The translations under genes and the position numbers were made by a program. A stretch of DNA of 64,000 nucleotides from the NCBI RefSeq assembly GCF_000317285.1, contig NZ_AJLN01000063.1:1-64000 (forward strand), written 5' to 3'. The stretch comes from Chlorogloeopsis fritschii PCC 6912. GTDB lineage: Bacteria; Cyanobacteriota; Cyanobacteriia; Cyanobacteriales; Nostocaceae. Positions 36,793 through 45,381 of the stretch are shown in pieces. The notes beneath the pieces were generated by a model. The model saw only the letters and a list, made by a program, of their open reading frames with translations, did not search any database and was not told the DNA's origin. Each line of letters opens with the position of its first letter. Position 1 is the stretch's first letter.

Positions 36793-37717
36793 GAGCTGAC
36801 CTAAAATCGGAAACCTGACTGTAGCTTTAGCTTTGATAAGCTTGACTCATTTCCTTTGACTTGTATGAAAAAGTCTCCGTTTGGCTCTTGGTAGATGCAG
36901 TTATATCCTCGGAAATTTGGGCTAACTCTTAATTTAATTACTTTCCCTGGTAATGTAGATGTTTTGATGTACACCGATAGTTAGGATCGTATTAAGTAAT
37001 CATGCTTTGTTCTACAAGAGCTATGACAAAATAGTCATCCACAATCTGTAAGAACAACATTCGTACTTATACTATTTTCCCCTTTGGATGTCATCTGCGG
37101 TGTTGGCATTTCTTGTTAGATTGAATGCGCTGAATATGTTCTTCTATTTAATTAAGTATTATACATTTTTCATTTTGTCCACAAGTGTTAAATACTGTAG
37201 GGGTTTCGCCCCTCACCTACTGTTTCTTTTTGATTTTTATTTTTCATAGGTTTCTGGGAAAAGTTACCATTAACTCTGTTGTTGAACAGTCAAAATTTCT
37301 GACTATGCCTATAGCCACAATATAATCTTTAAGTTCCATACAATTTGATAATGTTTTTACGGGTAATGATGAAGCTTTCTATGTACTCTGCCAGCAGATA
37401 GCTTATCTGGAGGCACTTTCAAGTTAACATTTGATTGCAAACTTATAGTAAACTTGTTATTAATTTTGCTTAAAAATTAACTAGTTTTTTTAGAGAATAA
37501 GTTATTACCAATACAGTTTTAAAGTACGGTTTAATATCTATTGATTTGAGTGCTACTAAAATATAATAAATTACACTTAGAGCATATTTTCCGAGATAAA
37601 AAGTAGCTAATTATGCTTGTGCAAAAATGCAAGATTCAGCAAATTATAAAAAATAAGTCGTAGTTAATGCTCGTAATTATCTTGAAAAATTTTTGGTATG
37701 TTGATGCAAACTAATGG
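36793..37717. other. 925-bp regulatory region between hetC and the hlyD-like/hetP genes
   Basis: AT-rich region containing the HetR-type palindrome at 37195-37220 and, presumably, the long 5' leader of the hlyD-like/hetP transcript. A 24-codon minus-strand frame (MPTPQMTSKGENSISTNVV..., start near 37106) is noted but unsupported. No hetC terminator with a T tract is obvious. Confidence 0.55.
37195..37220 (-). promoter_or_regulatory. HetR-binding site (hetP-type palindrome)
   Basis: On the minus strand the sequence reads GTAGGTGAGGGGCGAAACCC and continues CTACAG. Its core GAGGGG-cgaaa-CCCCTA (37198-37214) matches the HetR site of the Anabaena hetP promoter as I remember it (GTAGGCGAGGGG-tcta-ACCCCTC). 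All bases of both half-sites except the last C are the same, with identical flanking GTAGG. It lies 403 bases upstream of the HlyD-like gene and about 1.43 kb upstream of hetP, in the right orientation to activate both. Confidence 0.78.
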
Positions 37718-40700
37718 TCAATCTAAGTGCGATCGCAGATGCGATTGCTGTTGAGATAGGTGGTAATAAAGACCGTGGATTCCCATTAGTTGTTTGTGAG
37801 TACCTTGCTCAACTAGAATACCTTGGTCTAAAACGAGGATACAGTCAGCGTGACTAATAGTGTCAAGACGATGGGTAATAATAAATGTGGTAATAGTTAC
37901 ACCTGTGGAAGCATTGTTGAGACGATTAAATTGAGCTAGGTTTTTGTAAAATCTGTGTTCTGATTCTGCATCTAAACAGCTGGTGGCTTGATCCAAAATG
38001 AGAATGCGTGGGTTCCTCACCAAGGCGCGGGCGATCGCTATTCTTTGTCGCTCTGGGGCTGAAAGCATCATGCCTCCTTCTCCTACACGGGTGTTGTAGC
38101 CAAAAGGTAAAGCCTGAATAAAGCCGTGTGCTTCTGCAAGGTTGGCAGCAGCGATCGCTTGCTCTAGAGAAATCTCTGAGTTGAACAATGTAATATTTTC
38201 TAAAATCGTGCCCGAAAACAAAAAAATCTCTTGCGGCACCATCCCTACCTGATTTCTCAAAGATTGGGGAGAAATATTAGCAATATCGTGCCCATCAATC
38301 AAAATTCGTCCGCTGTCAGGACGATATAAACCTACAAGTAAATTTACTAAAGTACTTTTACCAGAGCCACTAGCACCAACAATAGCAATTGTCTGTCCTG
38401 CTTTTACCTCAAAGGAAATATGTTGCAGGGTATTACGTTCCGTATCGGTATTGTAAAGGAAACTGACATTCTCAAAATCCACATCACCGCAAATGTGTGG
38501 TAACTCCAGTGGCGATTTTTGTGGATTTACTTCTGGTTGGGTGGCTAAAACATCATTTAGATGCTCAAGAGAAATTATTACTTCTTTAAACTCATCCCAC
38601 AGCCCCACCACAGCCAAAACAGGTTTGACTATACTACCAACCATCACGCTAAAAGCGACAAACTGACCAACCGATATCTCCTGATTGATCACCAATGTCG
38701 CCCCATACCACAACAATGCTGTAGTACCAAGATGATTAATCGAACTTGTTGCTAGTTGCAAGTTATTCGCCAGCTTCTGTGCGCGCCTGCGCGTTTGTAC
38801 CATATTTGTGAAGCGTTCTTCCCAACGCCAACGCATCGGGATTTCGGCTGCGGCAGCTTTAACTGTCGCAATGCCAGTGACGATTTCTACTAGTGCAGAA
38901 TTTTGCACGGCTGATTTGTGCAACAGTTCTCGCGATACTTTTTTGATGAATGGATTAGCTGCTAAATTCAAAATAGCGATGAGTAGAATTAAACTCACAA
39001 CTACGCAACTAAGGCGCAAGTTGTAAGAAGCCATTAACCCCAGGTAAGCAACCACAATCAATGCATCTAGCGTGGTAATTATCGCTTGTTTAACAAAAAA
39101 CAATTGAATTTTACGGTTTTCTTGAATCCGGGTAATGATATCTCCCACCTGGCGCGATGCGAAAAACTGCAATGGCAAGTGCAGTATATGGCTCATAAAA
39201 CTGCTGAGTTCTGCAAGTTCCATGTGGTTGGACAAATAATCGAGCAGATATTGCCGTACTGCTTGGATGGTAATTCGCCACAAACCGAAAAAGAGGAAAC
39301 AGATAGTAAAGATATTCAGAGTGAGCAAACTTTTGTAGGGCAACACTCGATCCATTACAAGTTGGCTAATTATGGGAACCGCTAGTGCAAAAACTTGTAG
39401 CAGTACCGAAGCCAAAATTATTTGCCCAAGTAGCTGGCGTTGATGCCAAAATGTCTGCCAAAATTTACTAAAGGAAATTTTTTTACTTTGTTTGGCTTCT
39501 AGCCGTTCGGTGGGGAATAACAGCAAGGCATATCCCGTCCAATTTGCTTCAAACTCTGCTTTTTGTAGCGATCGCTTACCGATTGCCGGATCGGAAATTA
39601 ACACGCGATCGCCTTTAACTTGCCAAACAACCACAAAGTGAATTCCTTGCCAGTGAGCAATCCAGGGTTTAGCTTGCAACTCTAGCTTGCTCAAAGAAGC
39701 CCTGACTGGTAATGCATCAAATCCAACAATTTCTGCTGCATCTGCCAAAGCAGCTAAAGATGTACCCGTGCGGTTTGTTTGTGCAATGTTTCGCAGCCTA
39801 GCCAAGCTCAAGCGTTTACCCCAATAAAGGCTAATCATCGCCAAACACGCTGCACCACAATCTGATGAATCTTGCTGTGGAATAAAAGGATAGCGACGCC
39901 AAAATCTATTAACCAAGCGATGTTGGTTTCTAGTTGCACAAAAATCAATCTCTGGTGTAGTCGATAGTGTTTTTGTATCCTCGCTAGAAGACGCAAAGAG
40001 AAAATTCCCCGCATCCCCACCTCCCCTTGTCCCCACTTCCCCTTGTCCCCACTTCCCCTTGTCCTCTTCCTCCTGTCTGGTAGAGAATATTTCTGGAGCG
40101 ATCGCAGCCACTGATTCGCTATTGTCTTTAGAAATGTGGTATAGTATTAGATTGGTTTGTGCAATCCAATCTGTAATTGTAAAATCTAGATCACCCCAAC
40201 TTTCTCCTACTATTGGTGGTTGAGTTTCTGTACTAGAACTGCTAACCTTTCCATGTAGCAACCAAAAGCGCCCTTGTAAATTAGAAGTTGCTTCTGTTAA
40301 AGATGAGCCAGCACTTACCTTGGTTTTTACTAAGTAGGGTATAAGTTGTTGTAAAGTATGGCTGGTGTGTGAACGTAACTCAGTGACTGTTTTGAAGAAA
40401 ATCAGTGCTTGTCGCTCATCAGTCATTTGCTGAAAGTAATCTTTTAGATTAGGCAGTTCCTCTAACCACTGTTTGAGACGATCCAAGCAAGCATATGCTA
40501 CAAAACCAGCATTAGCTGCAACCGCCCGGTATGGTAAAGGCTTAGAGCAGAACAGATCATCTCCTCCAAAAGTTTGCCCCGCCAATAACAAATGAGTTGA
40601 CACTTCCCGTCCAACAGCCGTATCAAATCCTAAAAGCCGCACTCTACCTTTACAAACCAGGAAAAGAAAATTGTTACTGTCTTCCGTTTGTCTGTTGGGA

Positions 40701-40891
40701 GTATAACTAGTCAAATCGTCACCTAGTTGAAACTCACGCATAACCCAAATCTGACTAAAGTCCGATGGGAGGGTTGAATTTCCTGCGACTCTCTTTAAAA
40801 ACTTTAGGATAGTCGCTTCTGGAGTGGGAGAGTGTTGGTTATTTGCATAACTTTGCTCTCGTTGAACTCCTGACGATGAGTACGAGTTCAT
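37718..40891 (-). CDS. hetC: HetC: C39-peptidase ABC exporter for heterocyst differentiation, with degenerate ATPase motifs
   Basis: The 1057-residue protein has the HetC order. An N-terminal cNMP-binding-like domain (about 40-170, VCKGRVRLLGFDTAVGREVSTHLLLAGQTFGGDDLF) is followed by a C39 peptidase (about 335-460: QQDSSDCGAACLAMISLYWG with catalytic C345, His in GIHFVVVW, Asp in ISDPAIG). Next come six membrane helices (about 500-765) and an ATPase. Walker A is GASGSGKST and the Q-loop (NQVGMVPQE) and H-loop (ITHRLD) are normal. The signature reads LSAPERQR for LSGGQRQR, and Walker B ends LILDQATS with Q968 in place of the catalytic Glu. C39 exporters cleave double-glycine leaders; HetC acts early in heterocyst development, probably on a peptide signal. 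Residues about 273-294 are encoded by repeat DNA. Same strand as hlyD-like and hetP. Confidence 0.92.
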   Translation of the reverse strand: MNSYSSSGVQREQSYANNQHSPTPEATILKFLKRVAGNSTLPSDFSQIWVMREFQLGDDLTSYTPNRQTEDSNNFLFLVCKGRVRLLGFDTAVGREVSTHLLLAGQTFGGDDLFCSKPLPYRAVAANAGFVAYACLDRLKQWLEELPNLKDYFQQMTDERQALIFFKTVTELRSHTSHTLQQLIPYLVKTKVSAGSSLTEATSNLQGRFWLLHGKVSSSSTETQPPIVGESWGDLDFTITDWIAQTNLILYHISKDNSESVAAIAPEIFSTRQEEEDKGKWGQGEVGTRGGGDAGNFLFASSSEDTKTLSTTPEIDFCATRNQHRLVNRFWRRYPFIPQQDSSDCGAACLAMISLYWGKRLSLARLRNIAQTNRTGTSLAALADAAEIVGFDALPVRASLSKLELQAKPWIAHWQGIHFVVVWQVKGDRVLISDPAIGKRSLQKAEFEANWTGYALLLFPTERLEAKQSKKISFSKFWQTFWHQRQLLGQIILASVLLQVFALAVPIISQLVMDRVLPYKSLLTLNIFTICFLFFGLWRITIQAVRQYLLDYLSNHMELAELSSFMSHILHLPLQFFASRQVGDIITRIQENRKIQLFFVKQAIITTLDALIVVAYLGLMASYNLRLSCVVVSLILLIAILNLAANPFIKKVSRELLHKSAVQNSALVEIVTGIATVKAAAAEIPMRWRWEERFTNMVQTRRRAQKLANNLQLATSSINHLGTTALLWYGATLVINQEISVGQFVAFSVMVGSIVKPVLAVVGLWDEFKEVIISLEHLNDVLATQPEVNPQKSPLELPHICGDVDFENVSFLYNTDTERNTLQHISFEVKAGQTIAIVGASGSGKSTLVNLLVGLYRPDSGRILIDGHDIANISPQSLRNQVGMVPQEIFLFSGTILENITLFNSEISLEQAIAAANLAEAHGFIQALPFGYNTRVGEGGMMLSAPERQRIAIARALVRNPRILILDQATSCLDAESEHRFYKNLAQFNRLNNASTGVTITTFIITHRLDTISHADCILVLDQGILVEQGTHKQLMGIHGLYYHLSQQQSHLRSHLD
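40008..40078. repeat. ggggaca-type STRR inside hetC
   Basis: On the plus strand ttgtccccacttcccc occurs twice in tandem with partial copies on both sides. The minus strand is translated in frame as part of HetC (KGKWGQGEVGTRGGGDAG). It is the same sequence family as the intergenic blocks at 2414, 41690 and 53820. Confidence 0.8.
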
Positions 40892-41321
40892 TGTTTTGAT
40901 ATCTGTGTAAGCTGATTAATTTGATTTCTGAAGTGTACATTTGCATTTCAGACAGTTCAAAACTTCTTTCAATGAAGCATCTTGCCTCACAATAATAACT
41001 TTTGAGAAGTACATCTTTTTTTGTCTTTCATCACCAATCGCTTCCTTTTGATTTTTGCTATCGCTTTTCATATCTGTGAAACTTTGAAAATCCCAGTATC
41101 GAATACCCTACAATCAGTTCCATTAAATGTGCTTTTCATCAAAATTACTCAAATTAGCTGTTTCTTCTTTGCATTAATCAGCACCATGCATCAGGTAAAA
41201 AAAATTAGATTTCAAAAAGAGAAACGTGTATTTACGTAAAAAAGATGAGAAATAGGTTGTTGATGTCATAAGTTGTTAACATTGAAAAATTTTTACTGGA
41301 TAATAATTGCTTCTGTCCCCA

Positions 41322-41349
41322 AAGCTACAAACCAAATACTGGTTCCGGA
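41322..41349 (-). promoter_or_regulatory. DIF-type promoter candidate for hetC
   Basis: On the minus strand TCCGGA (41349-41344) is followed 16 bases later by TAGCTT. This fits the TCCGGA-35/TAnnnT-10 pattern described for developmentally induced Anabaena promoters. It would start transcription about 425 bases upstream of the hetC ATG. Based on two short motifs only. Confidence 0.3.
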
Positions 41350-41595
41350 AACAGAAAATTTTGATCGGGAGTCTTCAAAACCAACATAAAGCTTATTCTT
41401 GCTATTAACTGCTCTAAGATGATTCTCCAAAGCTTATTTGTTAACTTTGTCACATCACAATCGATGAAAAAGGTATAATCTTACCACTTTCTCAGTAGAA
41501 TGCAACATAATAGTTGTCCAAAAAGGCAGTCAAATTAAAGAGATTAGTTGCAATTGTTTGAGAATTCATATTAGTCACTTACAATCAATTGCAAT

Positions 41596-41621
41596 GAAAA
41601 ACCGGACTTTTATGTCCGGGC
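41596..41621 (-). terminator. Terminator of the GH116 gene
   Basis: The perfect stem ccggac/gtccgg with loop ttttat is followed on the minus strand by TTTTTC. It lies about 165 bases after the stop codon at 41786, beyond the STRR block. Confidence 0.7.
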
Positions 41622-41639
41622 AATCAAAAAAATATTGGG

Positions 41640-41785
41640 AGTGAGGGCTGTGGGAGAGTAGGAGAAAAGGGGAAAAATGATCGGGGGACAAGGCGATAAG
41701 GAGACAAAGGGACAAGAGGAGGTGGGGCAGAGGAGCACCAGAAGCACCAGGGGCAGAGGAGTAGTAAACAAATAACCACTAACCA
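41640..41785. repeat. G-rich STRR block (gggacaa, ggcagagga, aaccact units)
   Basis: Imperfect short units gggggacaagg / gggacaag, gggcagaggagcacca (two near copies) and aaccact (two copies) lie directly after the GH116 stop codon on its 3' side. Confidence 0.75.
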
Positions 41786-44197
41786 CTAACTAAGAACTAA
41801 ATAAATAGCCCAAATTGCCATTGCCCGTAGATAAGTACTAGCACGAAAAGTTCCAACCGCAGTGATAGCTTCAGGTGTGCGGAATTGTAGCCCATGATCG
41901 TAAATTTGTTGGACTACTGTTTTTGTTAGGTTCATAGCTTCATCTTTCATTCCCATTTGTACTAAAAATGCAGCCAAGCCAAAATTGATACCTGTCCACA
42001 CTTCTAAAGGATGGGTAGCTTTGGGATTTTCTGGTGAACCATCAATCTTGAGTCCGTTAGCAGCACCAAACTTGCCATCATGAAACTTGAGAAAGCAAGC
42101 ATCGTAAATCGTTTTCAAAGCGGACAAAGTGCGATCGCTCTCCACAATATCAGGTAACCCCAATAAACGTGCGTAGAACTGTCCGCATAATTGATCTGCC
42201 ATCACTACATCCGAACCGCTTTCACTATCGAGTCGGTAATACTGTCCATTCCAAAGCTTCTGTTCATAGATTGGGCGAGATTGTTGTAACCATGCTTCGT
42301 AGATAGATTTTTGCTCTGTTAACTCCTCCGTGTTTTTTACGCCTTGGTAATTTGTTATCAAAACATCACAAATCGCGATCGCAGCTTCCAAAGCTGCCAA
42401 CCACAACCCACCGCAATAAGCACTTACTCCCCGTAGTCGCCAGTCATCAAAAGTTTGATCGGGCGCACCGGAATTTTCCGGAATTCCATCTCCATCTTTG
42501 TCAAAAGTCTTTAGATAGTTGAGGGTTTCCACAATGGCATTCCAGCAGTCTGCCAGAAATTGCACATCATCCGCACCAGTGAGGAGAAAATCGCGGTATA
42601 CCTGCAAAACAAAGTCACTACCTAAATCTTTCCACAGATTACAATCTTGGTAGCTCGTGTAATTTGTCTTTTCCCAAACGTGTTCATTGGGAGCGCCCAA
42701 GTCGTGAGGCGTTGCACCTGCTACCTTGCGAACAGCCATAGGGCTTTCTGCGCCAATGGTGTAATAGTAGCCAATAACGCGGCGGCGATCGTCACTTTTA
42801 GGAATCGCCCGTGCAAATGCACGAATTACTGCCTTCTCCAACTCTGGGAAAAGTATCAACAGTGCAAAAGAACCATAAAGCCGCACGTCAAGGCTCTCGT
42901 ACCAGCGATAGTCCAAGCATTCTAACACTGCAAACTGACCAATTGGATCGCGCTCTGATGCCGCACTCCAAAGAGTACCGCCAGCAGTAAGATCGTAAAG
43001 CTCATTAAATAAAGCTATTTTGAACCAATTTGGCAAGTCTGCACGCTCAAAAATAGGTTGTTGCCAAGCTTGAATCTGCTGTTGCCAGATTTGATATTGT
43101 TGTAGCGCAGTAGATGCGATCGCCCAAGCATTCTTGCCGTTATTACCAAAAAAGTCTGTATATCTGCGGTCATATTTAATGCCAGCCGCAAATTCAGTCA
43201 CAGGAAAATCCCATGTTAGAACAAAAGGAATTTGCAATGTTGCGCCTGGTTGCAGAGTAAACCGCACAGCGAGTGCTGCTCCGATTTGTTCATCCTCTTT
43301 TGCTGGAGTTTTATTTATATAGTTAGGTAGAGAACCATTTTGTGCAAAGCTTTCCCATACATCTTCACCCGTACCAACTGGATTCCAACGGCTGTGGTGA
43401 AAGATTTCCACATTCGGATCTTTGCGTGTGGCAATACACCATTGCCCCTCTCCTTCCTGAACTGGTTCACCTATACCTAAGCGATCTAAAATACAGCCGA
43501 TATATTCAGTATCTTCAAAGAACTCGTTAAAATTATCCTTACTTTCATTCAAGCGCGGCTGATATTCGTACACTGGGCTACCATCATCCCGCAACCTTAT
43601 CTCCGGAGATTTCAAGGCATTAGTAAACCAACCTACCATATTCTGCCAGGTGAGCATAATACTCAAAGTAATAGGTGCATTTGTCGGGTTACGTACAGTC
43701 CACAGAAATACCGCCACAGGATAGCTAGTTTCTTGGTAGTTATTCGCCCAAATAGGCGAAAATTGCTCGCAGGTTAACTGGGCTTTGTATACCCCTTCAT
43801 ACACAAACCAACTGCGGGGGTAAAGAGCATGGTAAGTACCAGTTACGCCATCTTTACTTGTTGGATACCACTGCCATGCTTGTAGACTGCCATCTTCCGG
43901 AGCTTCTGTACACAAAGCATAAGCTTGGGAAGATGTGGCATCTGACTCAAATACACTGAATTGACAGGCGGGAATATTTTTGAAGATATGTTCGCCACCG
44001 TCGATATGCCACAGGTTAAAATCTCCCCGCGAAGAACGGCCGATACAACCTGCACCAAAACCGCCTAAAGGCATTCCATGCCAGGGGCCATCATCGACAT
44101 TACTAGCATAGCGGACGGTGTAGGGCTTGTCCCAACCTAAACCAATGGGACGACTCCAAGTACAGGAAGGAATTTGCGGAGAGGATTTATTTGTCAT
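41786..44197 (-). CDS. GH116-family beta-glucosidase / GBA2-type glucosylceramidase
   Basis: The 803-residue protein has the two-domain plan of GH116. An N-terminal beta-sandwich begins PLGGFGAGCIGRSSRGDFNLWHIDGGEH, and a C-terminal six-hairpin catalytic domain contains YRWYESLDVRLYGSFALLILFPELEKAVIRAF (nucleophile Glu in ESLDVR) and NSGAPDQTFDDWRLRGVSAYCGGLWLAALEA (acid/base Asp in PDQTFDDW). Family members hydrolyse glucosylceramide and other beta-glucosides. Length is normal. No signal peptide is seen, so a cytoplasmic or membrane-associated location is likely. A GAGG lies just before the ATG. It is divergent from the AraC gene, 183 bases apart, and 0.9 kb upstream of hetC. A link to glycolipids is speculative. 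Confidence 0.9.
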   Translation of the reverse strand: MTNKSSPQIPSCTWSRPIGLGWDKPYTVRYASNVDDGPWHGMPLGGFGAGCIGRSSRGDFNLWHIDGGEHIFKNIPACQFSVFESDATSSQAYALCTEAPEDGSLQAWQWYPTSKDGVTGTYHALYPRSWFVYEGVYKAQLTCEQFSPIWANNYQETSYPVAVFLWTVRNPTNAPITLSIMLTWQNMVGWFTNALKSPEIRLRDDGSPVYEYQPRLNESKDNFNEFFEDTEYIGCILDRLGIGEPVQEGEGQWCIATRKDPNVEIFHHSRWNPVGTGEDVWESFAQNGSLPNYINKTPAKEDEQIGAALAVRFTLQPGATLQIPFVLTWDFPVTEFAAGIKYDRRYTDFFGNNGKNAWAIASTALQQYQIWQQQIQAWQQPIFERADLPNWFKIALFNELYDLTAGGTLWSAASERDPIGQFAVLECLDYRWYESLDVRLYGSFALLILFPELEKAVIRAFARAIPKSDDRRRVIGYYYTIGAESPMAVRKVAGATPHDLGAPNEHVWEKTNYTSYQDCNLWKDLGSDFVLQVYRDFLLTGADDVQFLADCWNAIVETLNYLKTFDKDGDGIPENSGAPDQTFDDWRLRGVSAYCGGLWLAALEAAIAICDVLITNYQGVKNTEELTEQKSIYEAWLQQSRPIYEQKLWNGQYYRLDSESGSDVVMADQLCGQFYARLLGLPDIVESDRTLSALKTIYDACFLKFHDGKFGAANGLKIDGSPENPKATHPLEVWTGINFGLAAFLVQMGMKDEAMNLTKTVVQQIYDHGLQFRTPEAITAVGTFRASTYLRAMAIWAIYLVLS

Positions 44198-44380
44198 CGC
44201 CTCTATTAATTAATAGCGTGCAGTCACGATAATGAAGACTAGCGCGATGTGTAAAATTTCTCAAGTCCACTGTTAGGAAATTTACACTTCAGTTCCATCT
44301 AAGAGTTATTAGTTGTTTTGTGCGATCGCGCTCTCACCATCGCTGTATACTTCTCATATAGCATCTAGAAATTCAATCCG

Positions 44381-45325
44381 ATGCGCCAAAGTCAGCCCAA
44401 GGATGAATCACTCGAAACGATAAGCCTTCTAGATGAGTTGCCCGATCGACCAGTGCTTTCGAGTAAATCGAAGGGTTGGAATGGCATCACGATTGAATAC
44501 TACCATCATCCCGCGAATGAATTAATTTCTCCTCCGCTCTCACAACACCTGATCACCTTAAACTGTGGTTCACCCTACCGCTTAGTGCAGCAACTTGATG
44601 GACAGGTTTATGAAGGACAGGTTGTGAAGGGAGACATTATCCTCACACCTGCATATCACCCGACACAATGGTACTGGGATCGTGAGGTGGATGTTTTGCA
44701 CCTTTGCTTTGAACCAACGTTTGTTACTAAAGTCGCAGCAGAAGCAGTTGAAGTTGATGCTGCTCATGTTGAAGTCTTCAATTATTTTGCTGTGGCCGAT
44801 CTCCAAATTCAGCATATCAGTCATTTGCTCCTGACAGAATTAGAGTCTGAAAAACTGGGTAATCGTCTCTACGCTGAATCATTAGCGAATGCTCTAGCTG
44901 TTCATTTAATTAGAGAGTACAGTAGCGTTGAGAAAATTGTCAGGCAGTACTCTGGTGGTTTATCTAAGTCTAAGTTGCAACGAGCGATCGCCTATATTCA
45001 AGAAAATTTAGACCAAGATTTAAGTTTGGATGAAATTGCAGCTGAAGTAAATCTGAGTTCGTATCATTTTGCTCGCTTATTTAAACAATCAACAGGTTCA
45101 GCACCCCATCAGTATCAGATTCGTTGTCGAGTCGAACGTGCTAAGGAATTATTGCAACAAGGCGATATGGCGATCGCTGAGATTGCCACCTATGTTGGTT
45201 TCTACGATCAAAGTCACCTCAATCGCCATTTCAAAAGGATTGTAGGAGTTTCGCCTAAAGCCATTCAGCAAAACAGCAAGAACGTCCTCTGGATCGGCAA
45301 GAGCGTACAAGACTACACCGCTTGA
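44381..45325 (+). CDS. AraC-family transcriptional regulator
   Basis: The 314-residue protein has an N-terminal cupin-like sensor region (about 1-190, GQVYEGQVVKGDIILTPAYHPTQWYWDREVDVLHLCFEP). A C-terminal double helix-turn-helix (about 205-300) reads LQRAIAYIQENLDQDLSLDEIAAEVNLSSYHFARLFKQSTGSAPHQYQIRCRVERAKELLQQGDMAIAEIATYVGFYDQSHLNRHFKRIVGVSPKAI. It probably controls the crotonase gene 56 bases downstream, and perhaps the divergent GH116 gene. The effector is unknown. Start at ATG 44381 without an obvious ribosome site. Confidence 0.92.
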   Translation: MRQSQPKDESLETISLLDELPDRPVLSSKSKGWNGITIEYYHHPANELISPPLSQHLITLNCGSPYRLVQQLDGQVYEGQVVKGDIILTPAYHPTQWYWDREVDVLHLCFEPTFVTKVAAEAVEVDAAHVEVFNYFAVADLQIQHISHLLLTELESEKLGNRLYAESLANALAVHLIREYSSVEKIVRQYSGGLSKSKLQRAIAYIQENLDQDLSLDEIAAEVNLSSYHFARLFKQSTGSAPHQYQIRCRVERAKELLQQGDMAIAEIATYVGFYDQSHLNRHFKRIVGVSPKAIQQNSKNVLWIGKSVQDYTA

Positions 45326-45381
45326 GTCTCCCTACAGTAAAAGCAGATAGCAAAGAACACATTCTTTCTGCTGTAAAGGAT

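Larger units (their letters stand above)
40892..41785. other. hetC upstream region, GH116 terminator and STRR block
   Basis: The 900 bases contain the hetC promoter region (a DIF-type candidate at 41322-41349), a terminator of the GH116 gene at 41596-41621 and a G-rich STRR block at 41640-41785. A 72-codon plus-strand frame at 41021 is Phe/Ile-rich AT translation and not supported. Confidence 0.55.

Noticed and set aside
37034-37108. 24-codon minus-strand peptide MPTPQMTSKGENSISTNVV between the HetR site and the HlyD-like gene, considered as a HetC substrate
   Set aside because: No Shine-Dalgarno, no double-glycine leader, no hydrophobic or RGSGR-like signal; too short to judge.
40008-40078. 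Regularly spaced repeats considered as a CRISPR array (also 41640, 53816)
   Set aside because: Units are 7-16 bases, contiguous and without unique spacers, and no cas genes are present. They are STRR-type repeats.
41021-41239. 72-codon plus-strand ORF in the hetC upstream region
   Set aside because: Hydrophobic translation of AT-rich DNA without Shine-Dalgarno, antisense to the hetC leader.
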